Assembly: GCF_905171765.1 (NCBI RefSeq)
Contig: NC_053390.1
Coordinates: 579,602,471 to 579,666,470 of the forward strand
Source of the DNA: Bufo bufo
Lineage: Eukaryota > Chordata > Amphibia > Anura > Bufonidae
Direction: 5' to 3'
Length of the DNA stretch: 64,000 nt
This document shows positions 1 to 10,179 of the stretch, piece by piece. The translations under genes and the position numbers were made by a program. The notes below the pieces were generated by a model, which ran no database searches, was not told the origin of the DNA, and was given only the letters and a program-made list of their open reading frames with translations. Numbering within the stretch: position 1 is the first letter of the stretch; the number at the start of each line of letters is the position of its first letter.

Positions 1-747
1 ATTATATTCAGTGCCCCCCTTTGACTTGCGTCCCGTGCGGTGGCACCCCTCGCCCGGCCCTGCCGTCATGGATCTGCAGAAACGCTTCCGTTACAATAAT
101 ACAACCGCATGCATCCATCATGAACGGATCTGGTTGCATTATGTCTTCTATAAGGCTCCATTCACACGTCCGCAGTTGTGGTCCGCATCCTTTCCGCAAT
201 TGTGCGAAACGGGTGCAGACCCATTCATTCTCTATGGGGACGGGTTGGATGCGGACAGCACACAGTGTTCTGTCCGCATCCGCATTTCCAGAGTGCGCCG
301 CCAATCTTCCGGTCCGCGGCCTTGAAAAAAATAGAACATATCCTAATCTTGTCCGCAATTGCGGACAAGAATAGGCATTTCTATGGGGATGCCGTCCGGG
401 TGTATTGCGGATCCGCAATATACTACGGACGTGTGAATGGACCCTAACCATGACGGATCCGTCTTGAACACAATTGAAAGTCAATGGGGGACGGATCCAT
501 TTTCTATTGTGTCAGAGAAAACGGATCCGTCCCCATTGACTTACATTGTGTGTCAGGACAGATCTGTCTTGCTCCGCACCACATGGCGGACAGAAAAACG
601 CTGTAGGCGTCACTGAACGGAGGCAAACTGATGCATTCTGAGCTGAACCTTTTCCATTCAGAATTCATTAGGGCAAAACTGATCCGTTTTGGACCGCTTG
701 TGAGAGCCCATGACGGATCAAGCCAAAACGCTAGTGTGAAAGTAGCC
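1..747. mobile_element. TWA-flanked MITE, left end outside window
   Basis: The right terminus reads AACGCTAGTGTGAAAGTAGCC followed by TAA (748-750). Internal sequence (ACGGATCCGT palindromes, a 'cattgaaagtcaatggg'-like block) matches the complete copy at 31026-31661. The left end is cut by the window edge, and a second MITE (154-444) is inserted in it. The ends and a 3-bp TWA flank suggest a non-autonomous PIF/Harbinger-like element. Reading frames through it are chance products of the palindromes. Confidence 0.7.
154..444. mobile_element. Nested TWA-flanked MITE with TIR GGCTCCATTCACACGTCCG
   Basis: The left end GGCTCCATTCACACGTCCG and right end CGGACGTGTGAATGGACCC are inverted repeats, flanked by TAA (151-153) and TAA (445-447). 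Removing it rejoins sequence homologous to the 31-kb element, so it is a later insertion. A relative with the same ends lies at 28704-29011. There is no coding capacity. Confidence 0.75.
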
Positions 748-750
748 TAA

Positions 751-1007
751 GCGCAGCGCTCTGTGATTGGCTGCAGCAGTCACGTGCCCCAGTCATCAGA
801 ATACTGAAGCCGAGAGAGGAGCTGCAGAGCCAGAACCCAGGGCTGGGAACAGGCAAGTATGATCACTGCTGTGGGTCAAGTTGGTTATTTCCTTTAAAAA
901 GTCCTGGCGTCCTTTTTAGGTCTCCAGGGCTGACGGCAGAGGGCTTACCTAGCCTCCGATCAGATCAATGAGACCCAGTCAGAGGTGGAAATTCCCTTTG
1001 ATTATCA
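751..1007. other. Unclassified spacer
   Basis: No gene, exon or terminal repeat recognised. It contains a GGAAATTCCC 10-mer (987-996) that fits the kappa-B consensus on the minus strand; see findings. Confidence 0.4.
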
Positions 1008-1187
1008 ATTGCGGACAAGAATAGAACATGTTCTATTTTCTTCGGGAGCCGCGGACCGGGAGATCGGGGACGCGCTCCGGAAATGCGGATAGCACACTGT
1101 GTGCTGTCCGCATCTCTTCTGGCCCCATAGAGAATGAATGGGTCCGGAATCGTTCTGGACCCATTCTACGGACGTGTGAATGGACCC
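1008..1187. mobile_element. Right half of a TWA-flanked MITE
   Basis: Sequence from GCGGACAAGAATAGAAC to ACGGACGTGTGAATGGACCC matches the right part of the complete copy at 28704-29011. The left half is missing. It ends at TTA (1188-1190), which is also the left flank of the next element. Confidence 0.6.
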
Positions 1188-1190
1188 TTA

Positions 1191-1357
1191 GGGCTCATGC
1201 ACACAACCCTTGCCGTTTTTGCGGTTCCGTCCATGTGCCTTCCGCATTTTGAGGAACAAAATGTCGTGCCCATCCTTTGCAGCACCATTGAAGTGAATGG
1301 GTCCGCATTTGACCCGCAAAAAATGTGTATCACAAACACGTTCGTGGGCATTAGCCC
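1191..1357. mobile_element. TWA-flanked MITE, TIR GGGCTCATGCACAC type
   Basis: Short foldback with left end GGGCTCATGCACACAACC and right end ending in AGCCC, flanked by TTA on both sides (1188-1190 and 1358-1360). It is typical of the 'CATGCACACGACCG' group found throughout this window. Non-coding. Confidence 0.7.
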
Positions 1358-1360
1358 TTA

Positions 1361-2290
1361 ATGTGGACTCTGAATATACAATCCCTGGATGATGACTATG
1401 AGAAGCTTGTAGAAAGCGCCCTGAAAAAGTACAGGGCATCTTCATAGACATTTATGTGTCAAACCACAACATCTAAAATCCCCATGACGTCTTGTCATCA
1501 TGACTCCATTGACAGCGAGGCATCTCTTTATCGTCCTCCTCTCACTTCACAGACACCAAATGGGAATTTCCAGTCAGGAAGTGAGAACAAGAGCGACTTC
1601 TTCACAGCAGAAGCCACACACCTCCAGCCTGGGAGGGAGGAGGAACCATCAGTGATGTGATGAGCTCACCCAAATACCCGCCCAGAGCACGGAGAAAACA
1701 AGGAAACTGAAAGGAGCTCGGTCACCAGAAGAAGACTCAGGGCAAGAATGGCCAGCTAGGGGACCTGGAGCGTGCATCACCCTGCTGGATGTGGACAGAG
1801 CTCCTGACAGGTAAGGCTCTCCAGCCTGCTGCTGAGGAACCAGAGAAGCCAACATGTCCTGCTGGGGTCTAGCACTGTGTCAGGTCCACAAGGGACCAGA
1901 AGAGTGTGCAGGCACTTCCTCAAACACTGGGCACATGGAGGAAGAACAGAGGAGATGAGTCCAGGGAGCCCAGTGCCAGGGAAAGCTGGACCAGGGCTTC
2001 TTATATTAGGTTTGTAGAACTTGTTCTGGTGTCCTTGTTCCTTAGAATGTCACATGCTGTGTGTGAAGTGACAGAGGGCAGCAGTGGTGTGGTAGATGTG
2101 TGTTCAGATGTCCTCATTAGATAAGTGTAGAAAGTGCAGCGGTCTTACTATAGTCACCTGCTACGATCCTTACGTTTCCGGCCGTTCACATCTCAGACAA
2201 AGCATTTTAATTTTCAATCAGTTTTTATTCACGTTGCAGATTTGTGGTAATAATTCCAGCAAATGAAAATCCACCCTTTACGTGTAAGAC
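1361..2290. other. Low-repeat block, no gene assigned
   Basis: About 0.9 kb with balanced composition and no terminal repeats matching the other elements here. Open stretches exist on both strands (for example 1454-1660) but none reads as a known protein, and no convincing pair of splice sites was seen. A perfect GGGAATTTCC (1562-1571) lies in it. It could be unique intergenic DNA, an undetected exon region or an old repeat. Confidence 0.4.
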
Positions 2291-2580
2291 TGCGTTCACA
2301 TCACCGTTTCATTCTCCGTCCTTCTGATCTGTCAGAAGAACAGAAAAAAACAAAGACAGATCCTGTATTTTAAGGACCCATTACGCACATCTTTCATCCA
2401 TATTAGCTATTGCCGTCTGAGGTGCGTTTTTTTTTTTTAGACAGAAAAAAGTCCTGCATGCAGGATTTGTTTTCCATCCCCCCAAAAAAACGGATCTCAG
2501 ACAGAAATGGCTAAAACGGATGCATTTTTTCCCTGTTCTTCTCACGGATCAAAAGAACGTAAAATGAAATGTGATGTGAA

Positions 2581-2822
2581 GGCTCGTGCACATGGCTGTA
2601 GCCGTTTTTTTGCAGTCTGCAAAACATTGATACCGGCCATGTGTGTTCTGCATTTTCCGGAACGTCCGGCCCATATTAGAACAGTCCTATCCTTGTCCGT
2701 GATGCAGACAAGAATAGGAAATGTTCTACATAGATGCATCTTTTGTGGCCCCATTGAAGTGAAAGGGTCCGCATCCAACCAGATCGGATGCAGACAAAAA
2801 ATACGTTCATGTGCATGAGCCC
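2581..2822. mobile_element. TWA-type MITE, TIR GGCTCGTGCACATGG
   Basis: Foldback with ends GGCTCGTGCACATGGC and CATGTGCATGAGCCC. The right flank is TAA (2823-2825); the left flank is GAA, one base away from TAA. The interior has the usual purine-rich 'gacaagaatagga' segment. Non-coding. Confidence 0.6.
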
Positions 2823-2950
2823 TAAAGCTTTAGTTATTTGGTGAGTTATTATGAACCAAAACCAGGTGCGGGTCAAAACCACAGAACCGGAGCAGATCTT
2901 TACATAACACCTTATCTCTGAGTAGGCTTCACTACTGGTTTTCACAATAA

Positions 2951-3223
2951 GGCCTCATGCACACGGCCGTTGTTTTGGTCCGCATCCGAGCCGCAGTTTT
3001 GGCGGCTCGGATGCGGACCCATTCACTTCAATGGGGCTGCACTCTGTGTGCTGTCCGCATCCGTTGCTCCGTTCCGTGGTCCCCCCAAAAAAATATAACA
3101 TGTTCTATTCTTGTTCGCACTTTGCGGACAAGAATAGGCAGTTATATTAAATTGCGGAACGCACGCGGACGCCATCCGTGTTTTGCGGACCGCAAAACAC
3201 ACAACGGCCGTGTGCATGAGACC
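2951..3223. mobile_element. TWA-flanked MITE, TIR GGCCTCATGCACACGGCCG
   Basis: Near-perfect inverted ends (GGCCTCATGCACACGGCCG and CGGCCGTGTGCATGAGACC) with TAA target duplications at 2948-2950 and 3224-3226. The DNA just left (about 2830-2945) resembles the interior of the MITE at 56862-57056, so this copy may sit next to or in a fragment of that family. Confidence 0.75.
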
Positions 3224-3226
3224 TAA

Positions 3227-4380
3227 ATGATGGAAATAACTGACCTAATGACTGAAGTGTGAACTAGGCCTTAATCAGATTGTTTCTGAAGGAAGTTTAT
3301 GGTTTTTTTTGCACGTTGGAACAGTTGAGAAATATATAAAATCGGCAGCGGTGAATATATCCTTGTAATTTTATGTTATCCCCTAAACACAGCTTAGGGA
3401 ATAATTCTTAGATCAGTGGAAGGAGCACCAATAATTATGAGAATGGGAGCACAGGTCCCCCGCGGATATAGCTGAGGGCTGCACTTGGCTGTCTGCTGCA
3501 GCAGTGGCAGTGCATTTCAGGGGCCCAGCAGGGTCCCCATTGTCCTGATCGGTGGCTTTCCCAGTTGGGTGACACTCACTGGTACCCCTTTAATGCCGTC
3601 CACTTCTGTAAAAACAAAATTATCGAAACCTGCTTGGAAATGGATGACCCGTGATAAATGAAATCTTGGACAGCAGCAGTAAATGTCATAAAATAGCAAA
3701 AAAAGTCATTCTCACCTCAATTTCAGCAGATCCCATTGGCTTATAATGGAGTCCCATCAAGGTGGTTTTGTCAGTGGGAATAGAGCTGTCGTATGGAGGC
3801 ACTGACGCAGTTGTTAATATAACCCTAGGATCCAGCTGATTTTAATGGGACTTCATATAGACATGCTCCTGTTCGGGGCAAAAGTTGATATTTGGAATGC
3901 AGCATGATAAAAAATATATATATAATATAAAAAAGGAATGACGATGATGTTGATTTTTGACACCAGCATTAACTGAGCCATAACAGTGTTTCCAGATACC
4001 AGCAAATCCTGATGGACCTCAATGACTTTAAGGAGTTTGCCAGGGAAAAATAAGGGCCAGAATGGGTTAACAATTAAAAAGATTATCAATACTCCGGTCC
4101 CTAGCTGCTCCTGTCCTCCTTGCTCTCCTCTTCCTGGTCATAGGCTCGAGACATAGGTTTACTGCCAATGACAGCGGCGGGTCACTGCTGTGTGTTGAAT
4201 TTGGGCCAGGACCAGGATTGGCAGTAGTGGGGATCGATCAGGTTATTAATGATTTGTTTATATTTTTAACCCATTCTGTCCCTTCTTCTATTTTCATTAC
4301 CCCCCTTGGCATCTTTGGGGTTCCACTATTCTTGCTGTCAAAAGTGATGGAAACCCAGATGCAGGGTCATTGCTCATAGA
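3227..4380. other. Intergenic or intronic DNA, nothing assigned
   Basis: AT-rich single-copy-looking sequence. A short block near 3520-3600 ('gtgacactcactggtacccc') may be an old repeat fragment. No exon, RNA gene or clear terminal repeat was seen. Confidence 0.35.
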
Positions 4381-4385
4381 ACATA

Positions 4386-4561
4386 GGGGGAGATTTATTA
4401 AAACTCGTGTAAAGGAAAACTGGCTTAGTTGCCCATAGCAACCAATTAGATTCCGCCTTTCATTTTTCAGAGCTCCTGTGCAAAATGAAAGGTGGAATCT
4501 GATTGGTTGCTGTGGGCAACTAAGCCAGTTTTCCTCAACACCAGTTTTGATAAATATCTCT
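4386..4561. mobile_element. Palindromic MITE with RFX-like and CCAAT motifs (copy 1)
   Basis: A ~175-bp inverted repeat whose ends read GGGGGAGATTTATTAAA and TTTTGATAAATATCTC. Each arm carries GTTGCCCATAGCAACCAAT (4428-4446) or its diverged complement (4502-4520). A second copy lies 0.7 kb to the right. The superfamily is not assigned; no coding capacity. Confidence 0.7.
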
Positions 4562-5074
4562 CATAGTATTTTAGGTGCGTTTTTAAGGGCAGGTTTTTAT
4601 CATTTTTGGGCTAAAATGTGGTGGCCAGATGTTACTTGAGAGTTTTTGGTTCATGAGGTAAAAGTGTTTGGTCCATGTGGTTTCAGAAGTGTTTTATAAA
4701 AACGCAGCATCCTGAAGAAAGTTTGTTTCTATGGGGGTTCTTCTCCTCAGGCTTCTCAATAGAATGGCAAAAATGTATGTGAAACACCTGTACAAATGTA
4801 CATAAAAAAGGCATAAAACCCTGTTACTGAATTATCGCATACTTGTACGTTTGCTGAAGGGGTCCCACATCCTGATGTACGTGGTGGGAAGTGTATCGTC
4901 ACACCCCAACCAATCATGAGAATAGTGTCCCTTGTGTGAATGAAACGGTGGTGCACATGCATGACCACTGATAGCCGAGCGTCATACAGGGAGGTCTTAG
5001 AGAAGTGAATTGATCGGTGGTCCACTTATATAAGGGGCTGCTGTAAAACTCCTCTTAGGGGACTAAAAAACTAT
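4562..5074. other. Spacer between the two RFX/CCAAT MITEs
   Basis: About 0.5 kb without recognised gene, exon or repeat ends. The open frame on the minus strand at 4756-5025 has no recognisable similarity and is treated as chance. Confidence 0.35.
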
Positions 5075-5250
5075 TGGGGTCTTTTATCAAACTGGTGTAA
5101 AGTAGAACTGGCTTAGTTGCCCATAGCAACCAATCAGATTCCACCTTTCATTTTCCAAAGGAGCCTTCCAAAATGAAAAGGTGGAATCTGATTGGTTGCT
5201 ATGGGCAACTAAGCCAGTTCTACTTGACACCAGTTTGATAAATGACCCCA
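5075..5250. mobile_element. Palindromic MITE with RFX-like and CCAAT motifs (copy 2)
   Basis: Ends TGGGGTCTTTTATCAAAC and GTTTGATAAATGACCCCA form an inverted repeat. Both arms carry an intact GTTGCC-CAT-AGCAAC core overlapping CCAAT: 5116-5134 on the + strand and 5191-5209 on the - strand (there with ATGGGCAAC). The arms are cleaner than in copy 1. The motif fits the consensus GTNRCC(N0-3)RGYAAC known for RFX factors; use in vivo is inference. Confidence 0.75.
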
Positions 5251-5380
5251 TATATGTAGTGAGTGGTGATCTAATATTTAGGCAGAGACCGTGTGAAATA
5301 GGGACACACGCAGGGAACTTTTCTGAGTGCCGGTCAGGCTAGGAATTGGGCTGCATGTACGGGGCCCTGTCTATAATTAA

Positions 5381-7777
5381 CCCCTTGGCGACATATGACG
5401 TACCAGTACGTCACAGCGGGTAGTGACTACTCGCAAATTGACGTTCTAGTACATCCTGATAATCGGGCGGGCTGTGGGCGCCTGATCAATGCAGGGGCTC
5501 AGCTGTGACTGCCAGTTTTTTGCTGTATCCGCTAAAAAAACGAATGAAATAGCTGATATCAACAGAGGTGTGTGGCGCCGGACACCTTCTCGGTGGTTAT
5601 GGTTGTTATTTTTTCTTGTTTTTAATTGCACCATTAATTGTGATAGTATCTATACTTCACACTGATAACCAACCCTGGCAGCCTGCTCCTTTTCCTCTCC
5701 TCTAAACCACTCTTTCCTCTTCCAAGCCTTAGTCCGATCTCTGGCGCCCTCCTGTGCTCTTCACTCACGATTGCCTTGGAGGTGATTTACCAAAAGGGGA
5801 AATCTGGTTGATTGACACACTCTGCTTTTCTTTCTCTCTTCTGTACTACCCTGCTGTATCCGCCAGCATCGCTGTAAACGCTGATGCCGGCGGATTAACC
5901 CCTTATATCCGACCGTGGCATATCAGAGGATTGCAGAGGGAGGGGGCTTCCTCTACCTCTCCATCTCCATCGGCCCCCTGCACTGCAGTGACAGGGGGCC
6001 GTAGGCTGCCAACTACTAAAGCCCCGAGGCTGGGTCTCACAGGCACACAAGCCCCGAGGCTGGGTCTCACAGGCACACTGTCAGTGTGAAACTGATAGTT
6101 TTAGTGTAGTAAAATATAGCAATGTACTATCAGAACCTGAAATGTTAAAGTCCATGTACTAGGACAAAAATAAATCAAAGTTTACAGTAAATGGAGCGAT
6201 TCATCAAGCTATTTTTTTTATTAATTTTTTTATAAAAAATAGACATTATTTTATTTAAAAAAATAGACATATTAGATATCGCCGCATCCGTAACGAGCAG
6301 CTCTATAAATATATCACATGACCTATCCCCTTAGGCGAAAGCCGTAAAAAATATATAAATGAAAAACTGTGCCATTTTTTGGTCAGCTTGTCCTAAAAAG
6401 TGTAATAATGTACCCAAAACAGTACCAATAAAAACATCAACTCTTCCTGCAAAAAAATAAGCCCCTGCACAAGATGATTGGCAGAAAAATAAAAACAAAT
6501 ATGGCTTTCAGAAAATGGAGACACAGAAACATAAATTTTTTTCAAAAATGCTTTTTATTGTGTAAAACTGAAATAAATAAAATACAAAATAAACATATTA
6601 GGTATCTCTTCATCTGTAATGACCTTTTCTATAAAAAATCACATGATCTAAAATAAAAGCAAAAACTGTGCCAAAACAGAAATTTTTTTGGTTACCTTTG
6701 CCTCACAAAAAGCGTAATATCGAGCGATCAAAAATCATATGTACCCCAAAATAGTACCAATAAAACTGTCACCTTATCCCATAGTTTCCAAAATTGTGAG
6801 TTTCTACTGTAGGGGTGCATCAGGAGGTCTTCAAATGTGACCTGGCAACTTAAAATTATCCCAGTGAAATCTGCCCTCCAAAATCCATATGTTGCTCCTT
6901 CCCTTCTGCGTCCTGCCGTGTGCCCATACATCAGTTTACAACCACATATGGGGTGTTCCTGTAAACGGCAGAATCAAGGTAATAAATATTGAGCTTTGTT
7001 TTGCTGGTAACCCTTCCTGCCTTACCAGAAAAAATGGATTTAAATGGAAAATCTGCAAAAAGAAGTGAAAGTTTGAAATTTCTCCTCTACTTTCCTTTAA
7101 TTTTTGTGTAACACCTAAAGGGTTAACAAGAGTTTGTAAACTCATATTTGGATAACTTGAGGGGTGTAGTTTTTTCATTTGGATCATTTATTGGTGGTTT
7201 CTACTATGTAAGCCCAACAGTGACATCATAACTAAATCGGTCCTTTGAAAGGGGGGTTTTGGAAATTTTCTTAAAAATTTAAAAAATTGCATCTAAAATT
7301 GTACTCCATCTAACATCCAAAAAAAACCTAAAATGACATTTACAAAATGATGCCAACATAAAGTAGACATATGAGGAATGTAAAGTAATAAATATTTTAT
7401 GAGGTATCACTATTTGTCTTAGGCTACATGCACACGACCGTGCCATTTTTTGTGGTCCGCAAACCGCGGATCCGCAAAAAACGGAAGCCGCCCGTGTGCC
7501 TTCCGCAATTTGTGGAACGGAACGGGCGGCCATTGATATAACTGCCTATTCTTGTCCGTTTTGAAGTGAATGGGTCCGCATCCGAGCCGCCAAAACGGCA
7601 AATTCTTGGTAAAAATAATAAATAAAGGTGAAATATATCGACTCAAATTTACCACTGTCATGAAGTACAATGTGTAACGAGAAAACAATCTCAGAATGGC
7701 TTGGATAAGTAAAAGCGTTCCAGAGTTTTCACCACATAAAGTGACACATGTCAGATTTGCAAAAAATGGCTCAGTCT
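5381..7777. mobile_element. TTAA-flanked non-autonomous element (TTAACCCCTT end), ~2.2 kb
   Basis: It starts after TTAA (5377-5380) with CCCCTTGGCGACATATGACG. The interior is AT-rich, with two diverged repeats of a block including 'cccaaaa.agtaccaataaaa' (near 6411 and 6745), and it runs to the 'cacatgtcagatttgcaaaaaatggc' segment near 7748-7770, where it meets the next element. The right terminus is not intact. A TWA-type MITE sits inside at 7422-7606. Its end resembles those of the elements at 8261, 13817 and 63197. No transposase was seen; the open frames inside are short and without similarity. Confidence 0.55.
7422..7606. mobile_element. Truncated TWA-type MITE
   Basis: Left end GGCTACATGCACACGACCG after TTA (7419-7421). 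The right terminus is missing: sequence passes from 'gagccgccaaaacggc' directly into the host element. It is inserted in the 5381-7777 element. Confidence 0.6.
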
Positions 7778-7781
7778 TTAA

Positions 7782-8256
7782 AGGGCTTCTGTCACCCCCA
7801 AAACTCATTTTTAATTTTTGGGCATATTAAAATCCTTATTGTACGACTATTCCCTATATAGGGCTCTTCTTACCTTGTTCTGTGGCTTCGTTTCATTAAA
7901 AATCGAGCTTTTAAAATATGCAAATGACTTCACTACCAGCAAGTAGGGCGTCTACTTGCTGCTAGCCGCCGCATCCTCCTTTTAAAAAAACGCCCCCTCC
8001 TCCAGTTGATTGACAGGGCCAGCGAGCGCTCTCCTCCTTTGGCTGGCCCTGTCTGCAATTCAAATCCCGCGCCTGCGCCTTACGTGTCTTCATTCGGCGC
8101 AGGCGCTCTGAGAGAAGGACGCTCACTTCCTCAGCACTTCCTAAGTGCGCCTGCGCACAGAACAAGGTAAGAGCACTATATAGGGAATAGTCGTACAATA
8201 AGGATTTTAATATGCCCAAAAATTAAAAATGAGTTTTGGGGGGTGACAGAAGCTCT
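7782..8256. mobile_element. T2/Kolobok-type MITE, TTAA duplication
   Basis: Ends AGGGCTTCTGTCACCCCC and GGGGGTGACAGAAGCTCT are inverted repeats between TTAA sites (7778-7781 and 8257-8260). The arms contain a long palindrome ('attaaaatccttattgtacg') and the centre is GC-rich with 'gcgcctgcgc' motifs. The TTAAAGG terminal motif is characteristic of the T2 MITE superfamily described in Xenopus. Non-coding. Confidence 0.75.
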
Positions 8257-8599
8257 TTAACCTCCTCAGGACCGCCGTACGCAGGATTGCGTCTTTGCGG
8301 CGGCCCTGCTCTGCTGGGTGGACGCGCCGGCGCGTCCTCTCGCGAGACGCGAGATTTCCTGTGAACGCGCGCACACAGGCGCGCGCGTTCACAGGAACGG
8401 AAGGTAAGAGAGTGGATCTCCAGCCTGCCAGCGGCGATCGTTCGCCGGCAGGCTGGAGATGTGTTTTTTTTAACCCCTAACAGGTATATTAGACGCTGTT
8501 TTGATAACAGCGTCTAATATACCTGCTACCTGGTCCTCTGGTGGTCCCCTTTGTTTGGATCGACCACCAGAGGACACAGGTAGCTCAGTAAATATGTTG

Positions 8600-10080
8600 C
8601 ACCAAGCACCACTACACTACACCCCCCCCCCTGTCACTTATTAACCCCTTATTCACCCTTGATCACCCCTGATCACCCCATATAGACTCCCTGATCACCC
8701 CCCTGTCATTGATTACCCCCCTGTCATTGATCAACCCCCTGTAAAGCTCCATTCAGATGTCCGCATGATTTTTACGGATCCACTGATAGATGGATCGGAT
8801 CCGCAAAACGCATACGGACGTCTGAATGAAGCCTTACAGGGGCGTGATCAATGACTGTGGTTATCACCCCATATAGACTCCCTGATCACCCCCCTGTCAT
8901 TGATTACACCCCTGTCATTGATCAACCCCCTGTAAAGCTCCATTCAGATGTCCGCATGATTTTTACGGATCCACTGATAGATGGATCGGATCCGCAAAAC
9001 GCATACGGACGTCTGAATGAAGCCTTACAGGGGCGTGATCAATGACTGTGGTTATCACCCCATATAGACTCCCTGATCACCCCCCTGTCATTGATTACCC
9101 CCCTGTCATTGATCAACCCCCTGTAAAGCTCCATTCAGATGTCCGCATGATTTTTACGGATCCACTGATAGATGGATCGGATCCGCAAAACGCATACGGA
9201 CGTCTGAATGAAGCCTTACAGGGGCGTGATCAATGACTGTGGTGATCACCCCATATAGACTCCCTGATCACCCCCCTGTCATTGATTACACCCCTGTCAT
9301 TGATCAACCCCCTGTAAAGCTCCATTCAGATGTCCGCATGATTTTTACGGATCCACTGATAGATAGATCGGATCCGCAAAACGCATACGGGTTGTCTGAA
9401 TGAAGCCTTACAGGGGCGTGATCAATGACTGTGGTGATCACCCCATATAGACTCCCTGATCACCCCCCTGTCATTGATTACACCCCTGTCATTGATCAAC
9501 CCCCTGTAAAGCTCCATTCAGATGTCCGCATGATTTTTACTAATCCACTGATAGATGGATCGGATCCGCAAAACGCATACGGGCGTCTGAATGAAGCCTT
9601 ACAGGGGCGTGATCAATGACTGTGGTTATCACCCCATATAGACTCCCTGATCACCCCCCTGTCATTGATTACACCCCTGTCATTGATCAACTCCCTGTAA
9701 AGCTCCATTCAGATGTCCGCATGATTTTTACGGATCCACTGATAGATGGATCGGATCCGCAAAACACATACATGCGTCTCCCTGGAGCCTTCCAGGGGGG
9801 GGTGATCACCCCATATAGACTCCCTGATCACCCCCCTGTCATTGATCACCCCCCCCTGTCATGCTGCATTCAGATGTCCGTATGATTTTTACGGATCCAC
9901 GGATACATGGATGGGATCCGCAAAACACATACGAACATCTGAATGGAGCCTTACAGGGGGGTGATCAATGACAGGGGGGTGATCACCCCATATTGACTCT
10001 CTGATCACCCCCCTGTCATTGATCACCCCCCTGTCATTGATCACCCCCCTGTCATTGATCACCCCCCTGTAAGGCTCCAT
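8600..10080. repeat. 191-bp satellite array containing a MITE per unit
   Basis: Units begin near 8660, 8851, 9042, 9233, 9425 and 9616 (spacing 191-192), with variant copies to about 10080. Each unit joins a short repeat (TGATCACCCCCCTGTCATT) to a small foldback running from GCTCCATTCAGATGTCCG to CGGACGTCTGAATGAAGC. Units are nearly identical, with scattered single-base changes. No protein is implied by the recurring 64-codon open frame. Confidence 0.85.
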
Positions 10081-10179
10081 TCAGACATTTTTTTGGCCCA
10101 AGTTAGCGGAAATTATTATTTTTTTTCTTACAAAGTCTCATATTTCACTAACTTGTGTCAAAAAATAAAATCTCACATG

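Noticed and set aside
1454..2124. Possible exons of a second gene
   Set aside because: Several open stretches, including one with a GTAAGG donor near 1811, but no recognisable protein similarity and no matching acceptor/donor pairs; left as unassigned.
5754..6089. 111-residue frame with repeated APRLGLTGT
   Set aside because: Caused by a short tandem duplication (about 6018-6080) within a TTAA-flanked repeat; no domain.
8851..9885. Recurring 64-89-residue frames as a possible repeat-protein gene
   Set aside because: The unit is 191 bp, not a multiple of three, so the frames cannot form one protein; they are satellite copies.
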